The notes beneath the pieces were generated by a model, which ran no database searches, was not told the DNA's origin, and saw only the letters and a list, made by a program, of their open reading frames with translations. A DNA stretch of 8,221 nucleotides from positions 1-8,221 of the forward strand of contig JBFKOL010000184.1 of NCBI GenBank assembly GCA_041628815.1, written 5' to 3'. The translations under genes and the position numbers were made by a program. Below, piece after piece: positions 6,467 through 8,221 of this stretch (position 1 is the first letter of the stretch; each line of letters begins with the position of its first letter). The DNA comes from JBFKOL01 sp041628815 (lineage in GTDB: Bacteria; Bacteroidota; Bacteroidia; Chitinophagales; Saprospiraceae).

Positions 6467-7703
6467 TTTGTAATCTTTTTGAAATATGTGAATCCAAAAC
6501 AAGTCTGTCGAGCAACGGGGCGAAAGTATTCATAAAAATGATGGCCAACATCCATCCTTCAGGATAGGCGGGATTCAGTACCCTTACGATCATACCTATG
6601 AATCCTATCAGGAAACCATATGCAATCTTTCCGCGATTGGTGGAAGCAGCGGTGACCGGATCAGTCGCCATGAAGGCCATCGCAAAAAAGAAACTGCCCA
6701 TGTAAAACTGGTAATACCACGGTACGGTCATGAATGGTGTGGCACCCCAGGCATTGAGGATCAAAGACATAACGGCAGCTCCAACTACCATACTAACCAT
6801 AATTCTCCATGATGCTATACCCGTAGCAAGCAGCATCAGGGCACCAATGATGATCAGGGGCTTAGAAGTCTCACCGATCGAACCGGGAATGGTGCCCCAA
6901 AACATTTCGGATACGCTGTAAACTTCCGTAACGGCCTCCCAACCCCCCTGGTAAGCTAGAGCCAGAGGAGTAGCACCTGTGAAACCATCCACTACACTGC
7001 CCCCGTCGAATTTATCCAGACCCATAGCTCCAAAGAGCGCATTGAATACCGAATGGCCCCATCCGTAACTCGCTTCGACACCTGTCCTTATGTTTTCAAA
7101 TCCAGACACCCAGACATCATCACCTGATATGGTTGTTGGATAAGCAAAAAATACAAACAACCGAGCCATCAGCGCAACGTTCCATATATTCATTCCCGTT
7201 CCTCCGAAAGCCTCCTTCACAAGAACAACGGCAAAAACTACCGACAACGCAAGGATCCACAACGGTAAGTCGGGCGGCATGATCAGCGGGATCAGCGCTC
7301 CGGTGACCAAAAAACCTTCCTCCACCGCATGTCCGCGCCAAGAGGCATAAAGGAATTCTATTCCGAGACCAACTACATGCGTTACAATGAAAAGGGGAAG
7401 CAACTTTATAATCCCATGGGCCAGTTTCAAGTGAAATCCTTCGAGGAATCCAACGTACTCGCCCATTGCCAGAAAATGCTGGTGGCCAATGTTGTAAGAT
7501 CCAAATAGATAACAAAGTTGCATGGCAATCACCACCAGCACCATCGTTCTTTTAAGATCCATACCGTCCCTTATGTGTACACCACCCTTGGTGAGGGTAT
7601 TTGGAGTCCATAAGAAAGTAAAAAAGGCATCATAGGCTGTATGCAGAAGGGGCTTGGACTTTTTGTCCGGTTCGATTTTCTTGAAAAAGTCAAGTAGGCT
7701 CAT
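6459..7703 (-). CDS. nqrB: Na+-translocating NADH:quinone oxidoreductase subunit B (covalent FMN, quinone site)
   Basis: Largest membrane subunit, 414 residues with about ten hydrophobic segments. In the family it holds a covalent FMN, binds riboflavin, forms the quinone site and contributes to the Na+ channel. The flavinylation motif DGFTGAT is at 239-245, so Thr245 is the predicted FMN attachment residue (Thr236 in Vibrio). GHAVEEGFLVTG (124-135) matches the quinone and inhibitor region around the conserved glycines. AFGGTGMNIWNVAL (165-178), AMAFMATDPVTAAS (341-354) and NPAYPEGWMLAI (377-388) are other signatures. Asp399 in APLLDRLVL lies where an acidic residue (Asp397 in Vibrio) is tied to Na+ uptake. 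The ATG at 7703 is 20 bp after nqrA, with a weak AGGAA four bases upstream. Its last 8 bp overlap the start of nqrC. Confidence 0.98.
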   Translation of the reverse strand: MSLLDFFKKIEPDKKSKPLLHTAYDAFFTFLWTPNTLTKGGVHIRDGMDLKRTMVLVVIAMQLCYLFGSYNIGHQHFLAMGEYVGFLEGFHLKLAHGIIKLLPLFIVTHVVGLGIEFLYASWRGHAVEEGFLVTGALIPLIMPPDLPLWILALSVVFAVVLVKEAFGGTGMNIWNVALMARLFVFFAYPTTISGDDVWVSGFENIRTGVEASYGWGHSVFNALFGAMGLDKFDGGSVVDGFTGATPLALAYQGGWEAVTEVYSVSEMFWGTIPGSIGETSKPLIIIGALMLLATGIASWRIMVSMVVGAAVMSLILNAWGATPFMTVPWYYQFYMGSFFFAMAFMATDPVTAASTNRGKIAYGFLIGFIGMIVRVLNPAYPEGWMLAIIFMNTFAPLLDRLVLDSHISKRLQSA

Positions 7704-7723
7704 AAAATTCCTGTCTCTTTTGA

Positions 7724-8221
7724 TTAACTCTGTTCATGCATCATATTCAAACCATCTCGCAAGATCTTTTGCAGCGGCATTTTTGAAGTACATGTAAACT
7801 CACAAAGTGCGATGTCTTCTTCTGTCAATTCATGAATTCCCAGTCCTTCCATCATCTCATAATCTGCAGTCATTATAGCTTTAATCAAATGCTGGGGGTA
7901 AATGTTCATAGGAAGCACCTGCTCGTATTGGCCAGTGACGACAAAAGCTCTTTTTTCACCATGCGTGTTCGTGTCGCCATCAAAACTGAGGTCCGAAAAC
8001 AAGAAATTCGGAAAAGATTTAGAAATCGATGGACGAGGTGAGATGGGCAGCAACCAGCCGAACATTTCGAAATAATCGCCCTCCTTTATTACCGTTATTT
8101 GATCGCAACTCGCCTGGAGAAAATCATCTTTACTCACTTTTCTTCCTGTCAAGACATCTCCGGCAATGATCCTGTTATTCCCGTCTTTAAGCTTACCGTC
8201 GGTTATGTCGGCTAAATTTGC
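7724..8221 (-). CDS. nqrA: Na+-translocating NADH:quinone oxidoreductase subunit A (C-terminal part only)
   Basis: The 5' end lies beyond the right edge; 165 codons plus the TAA stop are present, about the last third of a protein that usually has near 450 residues. The frame is open to the final base, so there is no start in view. The visible part begins ANLADITDGKLKDGNNRI, then continues with GDVLTGRKVS. Family signatures near the end are GQYEQVLPMNIYPQHLIKAI, then LGIHELTEEDIALCEFTCTSK and ILRDGLNMM. NqrA is the peripheral, cytoplasmic-side subunit, mostly soluble and without a redox cofactor of its own in current structures. As first gene of the operon, its promoter should lie outside the window to the right. 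Identification is firm from the motifs and from nqrB following 20 bp downstream. Confidence 0.97.
   Translation of the reverse strand, partial: ANLADITDGKLKDGNNRIIAGDVLTGRKVSKDDFLQASCDQITVIKEGDYFEMFGWLLPISPRPSISKSFPNFLFSDLSFDGDTNTHGEKRAFVVTGQYEQVLPMNIYPQHLIKAIMTADYEMMEGLGIHELTEEDIALCEFTCTSKMPLQKILRDGLNMMHEQS

Noticed and set aside
7120..7515. Open frame of 131 codons on the minus strand inside nqrB
   Set aside because: It is a shifted frame of nqrB, rich in Cys, Arg and Trp, and the nqrB frame itself matches the family throughout.
7832..8041. Short plus-strand open frame opposite nqrA
   Set aside because: It is antisense to the conserved C-terminal part of NqrA and has no recognisable features.

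Overview
The window is a stretch of a Bacteroidota chromosome (phylum inferred from the proteins). All genes lie on the minus strand, so the order of transcription runs from the right edge to the left. The phylum call rests on three things: a SusC-like receptor with signal peptide, STN, carboxypeptidase-regulatory and plug regions; the style of the Nqr subunits, including the CxxCxC iron-sulfur motif of NqrF; and the near absence of Shine-Dalgarno sequences. Nothing visible fixes the genus.

Right part (8221 to 3043): the nqrABCDEF operon for the sodium-pumping NADH:quinone oxidoreductase (Na+-NQR). nqrA is cut by the right edge and only its last 165 codons are present; nqrB to nqrF are complete. 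Spacing is tight: 20 bp A-B, 8 bp overlap B-C, 2 bp C-D, 11 bp D-E, 30 bp E-F. Electrons pass from NADH to the FAD and 2Fe-2S of NqrF, then through the NqrD/E membrane 2Fe-2S, the covalent FMNs of NqrC and NqrB, and on to quinone, while Na+ is pumped out. The expected cofactor residues are present in every complete subunit, so the enzyme looks functional. A strong 18-bp hairpin at 2982-3021 closes the operon.

Left part (2972 to 1): a second, two-gene unit. A monoacylglycerol-lipase-like alpha/beta hydrolase begins 9 nt after the hairpin. Its stop codon overlaps the start of a TonB-dependent outer-membrane receptor (ATGA), so the two are probably translated together. The receptor is open for 716 codons and runs off the left edge. 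No gene was found on the plus strand and there is no gene-free stretch over 300 bp. I see no RNA gene, mobile element or CRISPR array.

I did not find an undescribed system. The points most worth a second look are the hydrolase-receptor coupling, the terminator placed right against the hydrolase start, and the nqrC start codon.
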